From positions 1 to 64,000 of the forward strand of contig NZ_QSOC01000006.1 of the NCBI RefSeq assembly GCF_003466125.1: a DNA stretch of 64,000 bases. Direction: 5' to 3'. The stretch comes from Collinsella sp. TM10-22. GTDB lineage: Bacteria; Actinomycetota; Coriobacteriia; Coriobacteriales; Coriobacteriaceae. The position numbers and the translations under genes are program-made. Shown here in pieces: positions 34,136-42,574 of this stretch (position 1 is its first letter; each line of letters begins with the position of its first letter). The notes under the pieces were generated by a model. That model did not search any database. It saw nothing but the letters and a program-made list of their open reading frames with translations, and was not told the origin of the DNA.

Positions 34136-34342
34136 TCAATTCATGACACGGTGTGTCGAGAATTTGGAATGTCTGATAGAAGAGACCGTATTGTCCTCAT
34201 ATGCCTCGACCATCGTCGAGTTGGTGGCACGTTCAACGTGGGAACGAGCGTGTTCGAGGACGTCTCTGGTAGACGCACAGACGTATTCTTCGTCTGATGG
34301 CGCGGGCTCGATGAGATTTTGGGCTGATAATTGTTTTGCCAT
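34136..34342 (-). pseudogene. N-terminal remnant of a DUF1016/YhcG-type nuclease
   Basis: From ATG 34342 (AGGAG nine bases upstream) the frame reads STRDVLEHARSHVERATNST, then MVEAY. This matches the start of the DUF1016 N-terminal domain, where ARxxxxxAVNxxMVxxYWEIGR is usual. The expected WEIGR continuation is replaced by EDNTVSSIRHSKF and the frame ends at 68 residues; intact YhcG-family proteins have about 330-380. The nuclease domain is absent. It appears to be a decayed defence-type gene within the bracketed block. Confidence 0.55.
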
Positions 34343-34594
34343 AACGATGCACTCCTGTGTGACTCACGGATAACGGGAACGTTTGGTTGTGGTGTCGTTC
34401 TTTGCTGACGACGACGAACAGGAGCGCGGCCTGTCTGAGATGGGTGAGTGCGGTAACCACCGATCTTACTTGCCGAGCTCGCTCCAGCGTGTCATTGGGG
34501 ACCTCCGCAGGAACTCTCGACTCATCTCATGCCTTGAGGTGAGTATAACATAGAGGGCAAACATATGTTCTATAAATTTGATAACTAGTCATAA
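34343..34594. other. Non-coding stretch upstream of the DUF1016 remnant
   Basis: No convincing gene on either strand. The right part (34540-34594) is strikingly AT-rich compared with the rest of the window. It directly abuts two palindromic repeats. Confidence 0.5.
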
Positions 34595-34627
34595 GGTAGT
34601 CATTTAAGAACGTCCCCAATGACTACC
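34595..34627. repeat. GGGGACGTT palindromic element, copy A
   Basis: GGTAGTCATT at 34595-34604 and AATGACTACC at 34618-34627 are exact complements around TAAGAACGTCCCC. Read on the minus strand, the core is TAGTCATTGGGGACGTTCTT. Related copies are at 38801 and 52591. Confidence 0.8.
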
Positions 34628-34712
34628 TGTGCTGGGCCCATGCAAAAAGCTGTACGCCAGCATCCAAAGATGTCGAAAAATGTCGACTTTGGATGCTGGT
34701 GTACATGTTTGG
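34628..34712. repeat. Long palindromic element, copy B
   Basis: The core GTACGCCAGCATCCAAAG starting at 34652 mirrors CTTTGGATGCTGGTGTAC ending at 34704 with one mismatch. It matches copy A at 32788 base for base over most of its length, in the same orientation, and follows directly after the GGGGACGTT element. Confidence 0.85.
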
Positions 34713-34752
34713 GTCGTATGGGTTGGGGCCCTGGACGGACAGAGCGTGCGTA

Positions 34753-34998
34753 CTAGAGCAGGTTTTCCTGCACCCACGCGATGATGTCGCTCGATTCGTA
34801 GAGTGGTTTGCCGTCGATGAACAGGCAGGGAACCTGGCGTTTTCCGCCGACGGCGATGAGTGTCTGTTCGGCATCGGAATCGGTCGAGATATTGCGCTCG
34901 GGAATGGTCACGCCGTTATCGGCCAAAAAGTGCTTGACCTTTAAGCAATACGGGCAGCCGGTCATAACGTACAGCGCGAGCTCGTGATTAGTAGCCAT
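34753..34998 (-). CDS. Glutaredoxin-like thiol-disulfide protein
   Basis: 81 residues from ATG 34998 (GGAG upstream); the longer in-frame ATG at 35037 has no better site. A single thioredoxin fold: LALYVMTGCPYCLKVKHFL with the CPYC active site (Cys15 and Cys18), cis-proline in RQVPCLFIDG, and a terminal SSDIIAWVQENL helix. NrdH/GrxC-type proteins reduce ribonucleotide reductase or mixed disulfides in the cytoplasm. The third cysteine beside the cis-proline (VPC) is unusual for classical glutaredoxin. It shares its strand with the XRE-TipAS gene upstream (51-bp gap). Confidence 0.9.
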   Translation of the reverse strand: MATNHELALYVMTGCPYCLKVKHFLADNGVTIPERNISTDSDAEQTLIAVGGKRQVPCLFIDGKPLYESSDIIAWVQENLL

Positions 34999-35049
34999 AG
35001 GTCTCCAATCGGTTGAGGTTTTGATTGAAATACCCAAAGCCGCCGCGGT

Positions 35050-35877
35050 CTATGCGCGCGTCAACGAAGACTCGATGGCCTGGACCAGAAACGCCGTGGC
35101 TCCGGTGGCGCAGGGCTTGTCGTAGTAGTCAACAAAGCGCTGGTCGGCAAGATAACCGTGGGCGAGGCCCAGGTACGCCTCGTCTTGGGGCTCGCATCCC
35201 CAGTTGAGAGCAATCCAGCGACGATGCATCGCGACAAGCTTACGAGCCTCGTTGCTCTCTGGGTCGCCAATGCCCATGGCAATCGAGAGCTGGCCCAGAA
35301 TAGCGCGTTCAAGTTCCTTCATGTCGTTCCATGTCTCGGGGTCCATGTCCAGCAGCGCCTCGTTTGCTGCATCGATAGCCTCATCGCCATAGCGCGCCCG
35401 CGCTTCGGCGCCGTAGCGCTCCTCGTTTTCCTGCACGGTGTGCCAGCGCTCCAGTTGCGGCAGGACGGCGCCCATGAGCGAGACGGCTTCGTCGAGCGAC
35501 ATGCCGGTGTTTTGCGCCAGCCGCGGGGCACAATCCTCGATCATTGCCTCCATGGTGGTGTCGTAGGTGTACTGGCCATGGTCGTAGCACCACTTGCAGT
35601 AATGGTCGGTCGCGGTACCCGCAGCATCGGTGCCGCAGTCGTCGGGCGTGAGTATCATGCCGCAGCTCTGGCAATAGTGCTCGGGCATTTCAAGCAGATG
35701 AGACAGTGGCTCGCCGGTCACGGCGGCGATGAGCTTCATCATGTCGATGCCCGGTATGACCTCGCCACGCTCCCAACGGCTGACGGCTTGGCGTGTGACG
35801 AAGAGCTTGGCGGCGAGCTGCTCCTGGGTAAGGTGATGGGCGCGACGGACGGCGATGAGCTTTTCTGCAAAGGCCAT
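35050..35877 (-). CDS. XRE regulator fused to zinc ribbon and TipAS drug-binding domain
   Basis: 275 residues with three modules. At 1-65 is a Cro/CI helix-turn-helix (AVRRAHHLTQEQLAAKLFVT, then RQAVSRWERGEVIP). At about 69-103 is a zinc-ribbon-like domain with YCQSCGMIL and HYCKWCYDHGQYT. At about 135-272 is a TipAS-type globin-like fold with RYGAEARARYGDEAIDAANE, SIAMGIGDPESNEA, MHRRWIALNWG and QRFVDYYDKPCATGA. TipA normally joins TipAS to a MerR domain and senses thiopeptide antibiotics; here the DNA-binding domain is XRE. It likely senses an antibiotic-like ligand and controls resistance genes; ligand and targets are unknown. Confidence 0.9.
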   Translation of the reverse strand: MAFAEKLIAVRRAHHLTQEQLAAKLFVTRQAVSRWERGEVIPGIDMMKLIAAVTGEPLSHLLEMPEHYCQSCGMILTPDDCGTDAAGTATDHYCKWCYDHGQYTYDTTMEAMIEDCAPRLAQNTGMSLDEAVSLMGAVLPQLERWHTVQENEERYGAEARARYGDEAIDAANEALLDMDPETWNDMKELERAILGQLSIAMGIGDPESNEARKLVAMHRRWIALNWGCEPQDEAYLGLAHGYLADQRFVDYYDKPCATGATAFLVQAIESSLTRA

Positions 35878-36009
35878 AGCGGCTCCTTTCTGCTGGTTGA
35901 TGGCTTAAGCATACGCGGCAGCAGGTGCCCTTCCAAGCAACCGTTGGTTGCACGACGGAGGACCGCGGCGAAGAATTGCGCGCAACGCCCCACGCCTCCA
36001 TGCCGTACA

Positions 36010-36756
36010 ATGACCGGCATGGAACCTATCGCACACATACATACCGACCTGCCGCAGAAGTTCGGCATTCCGCGCAACAGCTTTTTGGCGCCCCATCTTG
36101 AGGGGCGCATTGTCTTTGAGCCGGAATATGCTTCCAGCGCGTCAGTTGAGGGTCTGGACTCCTTCTCTCACCTGTGGCTGCTCTGGCGCTTTGAAAACGG
36201 AACGCCCGGCGGCACGGCCGAAGACATCGCCGTCGATGCCAAGACGCAGGACAGGTCCGGCACCAATGCCAAGTGGTCGAAAACTGTGCGCCCGCCGCGT
36301 CTGGGCGGAGCCGAGCGCGTGGGCGTCTTTGCCACGCGCAGCCCGTTTCGCCCCAATCCTATCGGACTTACCTGCGTAAGGCTCGATCACGTTGAGCTCA
36401 CCGACGATGGCCCCATCATCCATGTGCTGGGGGCCGATCTGCGCGACGGCACGCCCATCTACGACATTAAGCCCTACATTCCGTTTGCGGACTGTCACCC
36501 GGATGCGACCGGCGGCTGGATTGAGGATGCTCCGTGGCAAGAGCTCGACATCGAGTTCCCGCAGACGCTGCAGGATATGGTCCCGCCCACAAAGCTCCCC
36601 GGCCTGGTCGAGGTCCTGCGCCAAGACCCGCGCCGCGCAGGCAGCAAGCACGAGCCGAACCGCGTCTATCATCTGGCCTTCGCCGGGCTCGACATATCTT
36701 TTACGGTCGACGAAACCCAGCTAACCGTAGTTGCCGTCAACGACGCGCAAGACTAA
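36010..36756 (+). CDS. trmO: tRNA (t6A37) N6-methyltransferase, TrmO-like
   Basis: 248 residues (ATG 36010; ATG 36019 is equally possible, neither with a strong ribosome site). The VirR/TrmO beta-barrel shows EPIAHIHTDLPQKFGIPRNS at the start, then GLDSFSHLWLLWRF, GVFATRSPFRPNPIGLT (SAM-binding core), LRDGTPIYDIKPYIPFADC and the C-terminal extension RVYHLAFAGLDISFTV. It methylates N6-threonylcarbamoyladenosine at tRNA position 37, tuning decoding. The reading frame is open far upstream to 35158, but that part is antisense to the XRE-TipAS gene and is not coding. Confidence 0.88.
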   Translation: MTGMEPIAHIHTDLPQKFGIPRNSFLAPHLEGRIVFEPEYASSASVEGLDSFSHLWLLWRFENGTPGGTAEDIAVDAKTQDRSGTNAKWSKTVRPPRLGGAERVGVFATRSPFRPNPIGLTCVRLDHVELTDDGPIIHVLGADLRDGTPIYDIKPYIPFADCHPDATGGWIEDAPWQELDIEFPQTLQDMVPPTKLPGLVEVLRQDPRRAGSKHEPNRVYHLAFAGLDISFTVDETQLTVVAVNDAQD

Positions 36757-36868
36757 CCTGCCATTCGTCTGCACCCGTCAAATTAAGCGCCAAACCCCGC
36801 GCCAAAACCGCCCACGCTGGTGGACAATAGCGCCTATCGAAACAGTCTACTTTGCACGGGAGTCCAGC

Positions 36869-38080
36869 ATGAAATACGACTTCACTTCAATCATCGACCG
36901 CCACGGCATGGACTCCATCGCCGCTGACTCTTGGGGCGAGATCCCCGGCATGGCTCCGAACGCGCCTGACGAGGGCTTCGACCGCATTCCCATGTGGGTG
37001 GCCGACATGAACTTTGCCACGGTGCCTACGGTCCAGGAGCACATCATTCAGCGCGCTCAGCATCCCATGTTTGGCTACTTTAACCCGCGCTCCGAGTATT
37101 TCGACCGCATCATCGAATGGCAGAGCCGCCGCAATGGCGTCGAGGGTCTGCGCCCTGAACATATCGGCTACGAAAACGGCGTGCTGGGCGGTGTCGTGTC
37201 GACGCTGCGTGCGTATGTTCAGCCAGGCGATGCGGTGCTGGTCCACAGCCCTACCTACATCGGCTTTACCAAGTCTATCGAAGCCGCGGGCTATCGCATT
37301 GTCCACAGCCCGCTTAAGCTCGACGACCAGGGTGTGTGGCGCATGGACTTTGAGGACATGGAGCGCAAGCTCGTCCAAAACCATATCCATGCCGCGGTGT
37401 TCTGCTCGCCGCATAACCCCTGCGGCCGCGTATGGGAGCGCGATGAGATTGAGCGCGCCATGGACATCTATCGCCGGCTCGATTGCGTGGTGATCTCGGA
37501 CGAGATCTGGTCCGACATCATCATGCCCGGCCACAAGCATATCCCGACGCAGTCGGTGAGCGAGGATGCCCGCATGCGCACGGTCGCCCTCTATGCGCCG
37601 AGCAAGACGTTTAACCTGGCGGGCCTGGTCGGCAGCTACCACATCATCTATAACGAGACGCTGCGCGATCGCGTGTGCGCCGTGTCCAATATGACCCACT
37701 ATAACGAGATGAATGTCCTTTCGATGCATGCGCTTATCGGCGCCTACCAGCCGCAGGGCTACGAGTGGGTCGATGAACTCAACGAGGTCATCGAGGGCAA
37801 CATTGACTACTTCTGCGATTACGTGGACGAGCATTTTGAGGGCGTGTCCTATTCGCGCCCGCAGGGCACCTATATGGTGTTCCTAGACTGCACGGAGTGG
37901 TGCCGCGAGCATGGCCGCGATATTCAGTGGCTGCTCGATGAGGGCGCGCGTGTGGGCGTGGGCTATCAGGACGGCCGTCCGTTCCACGGATCTTGCCACA
38001 TTCGCGTGAATCTAGCACTGCCGCTTTCGCGTGTAAGGGAGGCGTGCGACCGCTTGGACCGCTACGTTTTTGGGGTATAG
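36869..38080 (+). CDS. PLP-dependent C-S lyase/aminotransferase, PatB/MalY type
   Basis: 403 residues from ATG 36869 (GGGAG upstream). A fold type I aminotransferase of the PatB/MalY class: IPMWVADMNFATVPTVQEHI near 36, GYFNPRSEYFDRIIEW, a CSPHNPCGRVWERDE loop, VISDEIWSDI and the PLP lysine at 246 in YAPSKTFNLAGL. These enzymes cleave cystathionine or cysteine conjugates to thiols, pyruvate and ammonia, and MalY also acts as a regulator in E. coli. The substrate here is likely cystathionine or an S-conjugate. The gap to trmO is 112 bp. Confidence 0.88.
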   Translation: MKYDFTSIIDRHGMDSIAADSWGEIPGMAPNAPDEGFDRIPMWVADMNFATVPTVQEHIIQRAQHPMFGYFNPRSEYFDRIIEWQSRRNGVEGLRPEHIGYENGVLGGVVSTLRAYVQPGDAVLVHSPTYIGFTKSIEAAGYRIVHSPLKLDDQGVWRMDFEDMERKLVQNHIHAAVFCSPHNPCGRVWERDEIERAMDIYRRLDCVVISDEIWSDIIMPGHKHIPTQSVSEDARMRTVALYAPSKTFNLAGLVGSYHIIYNETLRDRVCAVSNMTHYNEMNVLSMHALIGAYQPQGYEWVDELNEVIEGNIDYFCDYVDEHFEGVSYSRPQGTYMVFLDCTEWCREHGRDIQWLLDEGARVGVGYQDGRPFHGSCHIRVNLALPLSRVREACDRLDRYVFGV

Positions 38081-38107
38081 GGGGCAAGCGATTCGGCCGC
38101 CGCGGTC

Positions 38108-38138
38108 TGCGCCCACGCCGTTAGCGTGCGTGGGCGCA
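38108..38138. terminator. GC-rich hairpin between convergent genes
   Basis: TGCGCCCACGC at 38108-38118 pairs with GCGTGGGCGCA at 38128-38138. No T-run follows; a short direct repeat (GGGCACAGA twice) comes after. It probably separates patB-like and flavoprotein transcripts. Confidence 0.45.
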
Positions 38139-38185
38139 TAGGGCACAGAGGGCACAGAGGGCTGCGAGCACGTTTTCCGCGTTTG

Positions 38186-38665
38186 CTATTTTTCCTGAAT
38201 CTGCTTGCCGCAAAGGTGCTCAACCGTAATTTCATACAGCTGGACGCCCCCTATGCTTTGTTTGATCTCCTCTTCGGCCTCCTCGGCGGAAGGGTAGTAT
38301 TTGAGGGCGAGCTGGCGGATTGTATCTTCGACAAATGCCGGGTCATCGTTCACGAGGCGACAGCGGCCAAAAACCACGGTGCTCTGAACATAGGGTGCCC
38401 AGTCGTCATCCTTATACCAATCGTTGCCATAGACGGTAAAGCAGACTTTGTCGTTTCGTTTGAGTGCGTCGACCTTGTGTCCTGCCTTGGCACCATGAAA
38501 ATAAATTTTGTCGTGCTCGGTGTCAAAGAAGTAATTGACGGGAATGGCATAGGGATAGCCATCGTCGCCGTTGACGGCAAAAACGCCGCGCTTGCAATCG
38601 GCGAGCAGCTCTCGCGCCTGTTTATCGGTGATGGCGCGCTTTTTTCTGCGAAGAGGCCTAAACAT
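38186..38665 (-). CDS. Pyridoxamine 5'-phosphate oxidase-family flavoprotein
   Basis: 159 residues. A split-barrel FMN-binding fold with RAITDKQARELLADCKRGVF, VNGDDGYPYAIPVNYFFD, KIYFHGAKAGHKVDALKRND and KVCFTVYGNDWYKDDDWAPY. This resembles NimA/pyridoxamine-oxidase-like reductases of gut anaerobes. Family members reduce flavins, nitroimidazoles or heme; the function of this subclass is not established. GGGAG precedes the ATG. It is divergent from the ion channel gene. Confidence 0.85.
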   Translation of the reverse strand: MFRPLRRKKRAITDKQARELLADCKRGVFAVNGDDGYPYAIPVNYFFDTEHDKIYFHGAKAGHKVDALKRNDKVCFTVYGNDWYKDDDWAPYVQSTVVFGRCRLVNDDPAFVEDTIRQLALKYYPSAEEAEEEIKQSIGGVQLYEITVEHLCGKQIQEK

Positions 38666-38800
38666 TGTGGACTCCCTTTCTTTTTGCGTGCTGCGGGCAC
38701 GGCGGTGGGCGGTATGTCTATATCAAGATACTCGTTCGGGCCGTGAGACCTGTGGGGATGTCCTATTTGTCGCAGATTGAAACGTATGCCGTTTTGCCAC

Positions 38801-38842
38801 GGGGACGGTCCTTCATAACCCGCCGTTTAGAAGCGTCCCCGA
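38801..38842. repeat. GGGGACGTT palindromic element, copy B (diverged)
   Basis: GGGGACGG near 38801 and AAGCGTCCCCGACGACTGG ending near 38842 correspond, in reverse complement, to the GGGGACGTTCTTAAA core of the copies at 34595 and 52591. Downstream, GGGGAAGGCGTG and GACAAT are also shared with the rlmA leader at 52648. Confidence 0.6.
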
Positions 38843-38919
38843 CGACTGGTTCCGTTTGCGGGGAAGGCGTGGGACAATACCGAGCGAATGTGATTGGGCG
38901 TCTGGGAAAAGGGGTCGCG

Positions 38920-39345
38920 ATGAACAAGTTGAGGACGCTTGCCGACGTGTTGCGACAGGCTGGCTTTGCACGCATCACGGGCCTGTTTCTTATCTTTTAC
39001 CTGCTGTGCTCGACGGCTGTCTGGCTGTCCGAGCCCACGACCCTCACGTTTGGCGATGGTCTCTGGTTTAGCTTTGAGACGGTCTCGACCATCGGCTTTG
39101 GCGATATCCCGGCCGAAACGCCGGTCGCCCGCGCTATTACCGTCGTCCTGAGCGTCATCAGCATCTTCTACATCGCCATGCTCACGGGTGTGGCGGTGAA
39201 CTACTGCAATACGCTCATTAAACTGCGCCAAAAGGACACCATGGCGCGCTTTATGGATGATCTTGAGCATTTGGAAGAGCTCGATCGTGACGAGCTCGCT
39301 GACCTGTCGCGCCGCGTACGCGAATATCGCCGACGCCAACGCTAG
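38920..39345 (+). CDS. Two-helix potassium channel subunit
   Basis: 141 residues from ATG 38920 (AAAAGGGG upstream). One outer helix (ITGLFLIFYLLCSTAVWL), a pore helix with the selectivity filter TIGFGD at 57-62, and an inner helix (AITVVLSVISIFYIAMLTGV) form the minimal KcsA-like pore; four subunits would assemble in the membrane. The C-terminal 50 residues are charged and probably coiled coil (LEHLEELDRDELADLSRRVR), with no RCK nucleotide-binding domain. The frame is open to 38665 upstream, but that part crosses a repeat and has no membrane logic. Confidence 0.85.
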   Translation: MNKLRTLADVLRQAGFARITGLFLIFYLLCSTAVWLSEPTTLTFGDGLWFSFETVSTIGFGDIPAETPVARAITVVLSVISIFYIAMLTGVAVNYCNTLIKLRQKDTMARFMDDLEHLEELDRDELADLSRRVREYRRRQR

Positions 39346-39381
39346 AACGGGCGCCGTGCGTCACGACGAGGGGGACTGAAT

Positions 39382-39915
39382 ATGAATATCACCGTGTATC
39401 TGGGCGCCAGCGTCGGCAATGACCCGGCGTTTCTGCCTGCGGTGCAAGAGCTGGGCAACTGGATTGGCTCCAACGGGCACGCGCTGGTATACGGCGGGTC
39501 TAAATCGGGCCTGATGGGCGCGCTTGCCGATAGCGTGCTCGATGCTGGCGGGCATGTGACGGGCGTTGAGCCGAGCTTTTTTATCGAGGCAGAGTTTCAA
39601 CACGAAGGTATTGACGACCTTATCGTGACGAGCGATATGGCTGAGCGCAAAGCCAAGATGATTGAGCTTGGCGATGCCTTCATTGCCTTTCCCGGCGGGA
39701 CGGGCACGCTCGAGGAGATTGCCGAGGTCATGTCTGCGGTATCGTTGGGACACCTGAGTGCTCCGTGCATCCTGTATAACCTGGACGGTTACTACAACGA
39801 CCTCAAGGCGCTGCTCGGGCATATGATCGATAAGGGCTTATCGAGTCCGCAGCGCCAGCAAGGCATCTACTTTGCCGACGATTTGCGCGAGATTGCCTCG
39901 ATTATTGGGAGTTGA
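39382..39915 (+). CDS. LOG-family nucleotide 5'-monophosphate phosphoribohydrolase
   Basis: 177 residues, Rossmann-like (TIGR00730). YLGASVGNDPAFLPAVQELG starts the fold, LVYGGSKSGLMGALAD follows, then MAERKAKM at 86-93 and the signature PGGTGTLEE at 104-112. LOG enzymes split cytokinin-type or purine nucleotides into base and ribose 5-phosphate, and are often misnamed lysine decarboxylases. It starts 37 bases after the channel gene on the same strand, possibly in one transcript. In gut bacteria the natural substrate is probably AMP-like, not a cytokinin. Confidence 0.9.
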   Translation: MNITVYLGASVGNDPAFLPAVQELGNWIGSNGHALVYGGSKSGLMGALADSVLDAGGHVTGVEPSFFIEAEFQHEGIDDLIVTSDMAERKAKMIELGDAFIAFPGGTGTLEEIAEVMSAVSLGHLSAPCILYNLDGYYNDLKALLGHMIDKGLSSPQRQQGIYFADDLREIASIIGS

Positions 39916-40040
39916 GGTTCGCATCCGTAGTGCCCTGGCACTCAATGGTGTCGTTTGGGGCGCAGATGGTTGGCTCGTCTGGACAATGCTCGCCCTACAA
40001 TAAGGCGTATCTATGTTGACTTTGACCACGGGAGGACCCG

Positions 40041-41345
40041 ATGGGTAACCTGGCAAAACCCAAAAACCGTGCGCTGTTTTTAGCTAGCGTTGCTGTGACT
40101 GGCGCTTTCGCAGGCGCTGCGGTCTGGCTGTTCTTTTTTGCGATGGAGCACGGTATCGACTATCTATGGACCGAGATTCCGCAAATGCTGGGCGTCGCTT
40201 CGCCCGAGCTCGCGAGCGGTCCGTTCGGTTTTTTACCGTACCCGTTTTTCGTCTGCCTGCTGGGCGGCCTGCTGATCGGTCTGTACGAAAAGATGACGGG
40301 CACCAAGACCGATGACCTCAACCAGGTGATGGCCAAGGTAAAGCGCGACTGCCGCTACCCGTACGACAACCTCGGCAAGCTATCTCTTGCGGCATTGCTG
40401 CCGTTGCTGTTTGGCGGAAGCATTGGACCGGAGGCTGGCCTGACCGGTGTCATTGCAGGTCTGTGCAGCTGGGTCGGCGACCGCATGCGTTGCTTTGGCG
40501 CCGAGTTTAGGCAACTCACGCTGCTGGGTACCCAGGCTGCCCTGACGGCGCTCTTTACCGCGCCTGTCTTTGGCTTTGTGGCGCCGCTCGCCGGCAGCGC
40601 CGACGGCCAGGGCGCCGACGACGATGAGGACTCAGCGTCCGACGAGATCACCATCAAGCTGCCCAAGGCGCAAAAGACCGTGGTCTACGGCATCGCGATT
40701 GCCGGCGGCTTGGGCACCTATCTGTTGCTCGGCCAGCTTATGGGCGGCGGTATGGGTATGCCGAGGTTCGAGGCTGCTCAGGTGGGCAACCTCGAGCTTG
40801 CCTGGCTTATTCCCCTGGCGCTCATCGGCACTGTCTGTGGCTGGCTGTACTTTGTTTCGGAGCACGCGAGCGAGGCACTGGCCCACGCCATGGGGGAGCA
40901 CCCTGTCATCAAGGCCATGCTGGCCGGTTTGGCGCTCGCCATTTGCGGCACGGTCCTGCCCTACACCATGTTTGCCGGCGAGACGCAGGCCGATGTGCTC
41001 ATGGAGACCTATATGACCATTCCCGCTGGCGTACTCATTGCAACCGGTCTTGTCAAGGCCATGCTGACGCCCGCCCTTATCAACATGGGCTGGCGCGGCG
41101 GCCACTTCTTCCCGGTTATCTTCTCGGGCGTAAGCCTGGGCTACGGCCTTGCTGTCTTCACCGGCGCCGATCCGGTCTTTTGCGTCGCCGTCTGCACGGC
41201 ATCGATGATGGGTGCGGTCATGCGTCAGCCGGTCATGGTCGTGGGCCTGCTGCTCATGTGCTTCCCGCTCAAGGGTATCGTCTGCATGATCATCGCCGCC
41301 GTTATCGCCGCCGGCATTCCGCTGCCCAAGCCGCTGCGCAAGTAG
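40041..41345 (+). CDS. ClC-family chloride channel/antiporter
   Basis: 434 residues with about ten hydrophobic segments and GGAGG before the ATG. Motif positions of the family are recognisable but altered: GGSIGPEAGLTG where GxEGP is usual, and GWRGGHFFP for the GxFxP anion site. A highly acidic cytoplasmic insert (DGQGADDDEDSASDE) lies between the two inverted halves. A glutamate is shifted two positions relative to the classical gating glutamate, so coupling may differ from ClC-ec1. It may exchange chloride or fluoride for protons. Confidence 0.85.
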   Translation: MGNLAKPKNRALFLASVAVTGAFAGAAVWLFFFAMEHGIDYLWTEIPQMLGVASPELASGPFGFLPYPFFVCLLGGLLIGLYEKMTGTKTDDLNQVMAKVKRDCRYPYDNLGKLSLAALLPLLFGGSIGPEAGLTGVIAGLCSWVGDRMRCFGAEFRQLTLLGTQAALTALFTAPVFGFVAPLAGSADGQGADDDEDSASDEITIKLPKAQKTVVYGIAIAGGLGTYLLLGQLMGGGMGMPRFEAAQVGNLELAWLIPLALIGTVCGWLYFVSEHASEALAHAMGEHPVIKAMLAGLALAICGTVLPYTMFAGETQADVLMETYMTIPAGVLIATGLVKAMLTPALINMGWRGGHFFPVIFSGVSLGYGLAVFTGADPVFCVAVCTASMMGAVMRQPVMVVGLLLMCFPLKGIVCMIIAAVIAAGIPLPKPLRK

Positions 41346-41439
41346 CACGATAGCGCGCAGTCAGTACAAACATCTCAAGTCCGGTGCGGGCGCTGTGTCA
41401 CGGATTTGCGGGTGGACTGGATTTCGTTCGGTATCGGCG

Positions 41440-42315
41440 CTACTTCCAAATTGCAAGCGCGGCGGTGCCCAGTACGATGAGGGCGAGACCGATGGCGCTG
41501 CGTCGTGAGAGTTTTTCGTTGAATGCCAGACGCGCAAATAGTACCGATACGACAATCGATAGTTTGTCGATCTGCACCGCGACGCTCACCTGGCCTGCAG
41601 CGATGGCGTAGTAATAGAGCAGCCACGATGCTCCGGTTGCGATGCCCGATGTTACGAGAAATGTGAGTTCGCGCCGGTCAACGTGCGCGACCTGCTCCAG
41701 TTTTCCCTTGGCTGCCACGATTGCCCATGCCATAACCAGTACCACGCAGGTGCGGATTGCCGTGGCCAGGTTTGACTCGACGCCTTCGATGCCGATCTTG
41801 GCGAGGATGGAGGTGAGTGCCGCGAACACGGCGGCGCCGAGGGCGTAAGCGAGCCAGGTCCGGTCTTGCTGCTGCTCGGGTCCGGCGGACTGCTTCTTCT
41901 CGATCATTAAAAACGTGCCGAGGGTGATGACAGCGGTTCCCACGAGCTTAACCGCAAGGTTGCTCGTCTCACCAAAAAGCGCGATGGCGACCAGCGCGGC
42001 GAGCACGGTGCTCATCTTGTCGACCGGTACGACCTTATTGACGTCTCCGATGCTCAACGCCTTAAAGTAACAGATCCACGAAGCACCTGTAGCGAGTCCC
42101 GAGAGGACGAGAAAGAGCCAGGATCTGGGTTCGATACTGCCAATGGTCCCAATGGATCTAGAAATGCCCGCCATTGCCCAGGCGAAAACGAGCACCACGC
42201 AGGTGCGAATGGCCGTCGCGATATCGGAGTCGGTCTGCTTGATACCGCATTTGGCCAAGATGGATGTGATGCCGGCAAAGAATGCTGACGCAAATGCTGC
42301 GACGACCCACGACAC
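41440..42315 (-). CDS. EamA-family (DMT) transporter
   Basis: 291 residues from GTG 42315 (AAGGAGG upstream). Ten hydrophobic segments arranged as two EamA repeats; each repeat has SILAKCGI or SILAKIGI, then AIRTCVVLVFAWA or AIRTCVVLVMAWA, and GLATGASWICYF or GIATGASWLLYY, which makes the internal duplication very clear. A KKQSAGPEQQQD linker separates the halves. This DMT subgroup exports small metabolites or amino acids; the substrate is unknown. The 259 bases before it (42316-42574) show no gene. Confidence 0.9.
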   Translation of the reverse strand: MSWVVAAFASAFFAGITSILAKCGIKQTDSDIATAIRTCVVLVFAWAMAGISRSIGTIGSIEPRSWLFLVLSGLATGASWICYFKALSIGDVNKVVPVDKMSTVLAALVAIALFGETSNLAVKLVGTAVITLGTFLMIEKKQSAGPEQQQDRTWLAYALGAAVFAALTSILAKIGIEGVESNLATAIRTCVVLVMAWAIVAAKGKLEQVAHVDRRELTFLVTSGIATGASWLLYYYAIAAGQVSVAVQIDKLSIVVSVLFARLAFNEKLSRRSAIGLALIVLGTAALAIWK

Positions 42316-42574
42316 GGGTGCGATGCCTCCTTGGATAATGGGTTTATCCTGCGAGTTTTATGGACATAAGGATACCGCCCCACCATGAAGGTTTGATATG
42401 GCCGCGGCGAGACGGGGCCATGTTCCGGGGAGCCATTTGGTTAGGGCTCGAATTGAAGGTGAATGTTTTTCCGAGAAGTGAACGGCATGCCGTGAAGGGT
42501 GGTAACGACGTTGTTACTGCTTCGTCTTATCTAGTAAATGAGGTGGGGTGCCGCCCAAGTCCTTTAGCTGTCGA

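Noticed and set aside
35158..36009. N-terminal extension of the trmO frame
   Set aside because: It is antisense to the clear XRE-TipAS gene; TrmO homology begins only after 36010.
38665..38919. Upstream extension of the potassium channel
   Set aside because: Runs through a repeat element; a good ribosome site and first helix begin at 38920.
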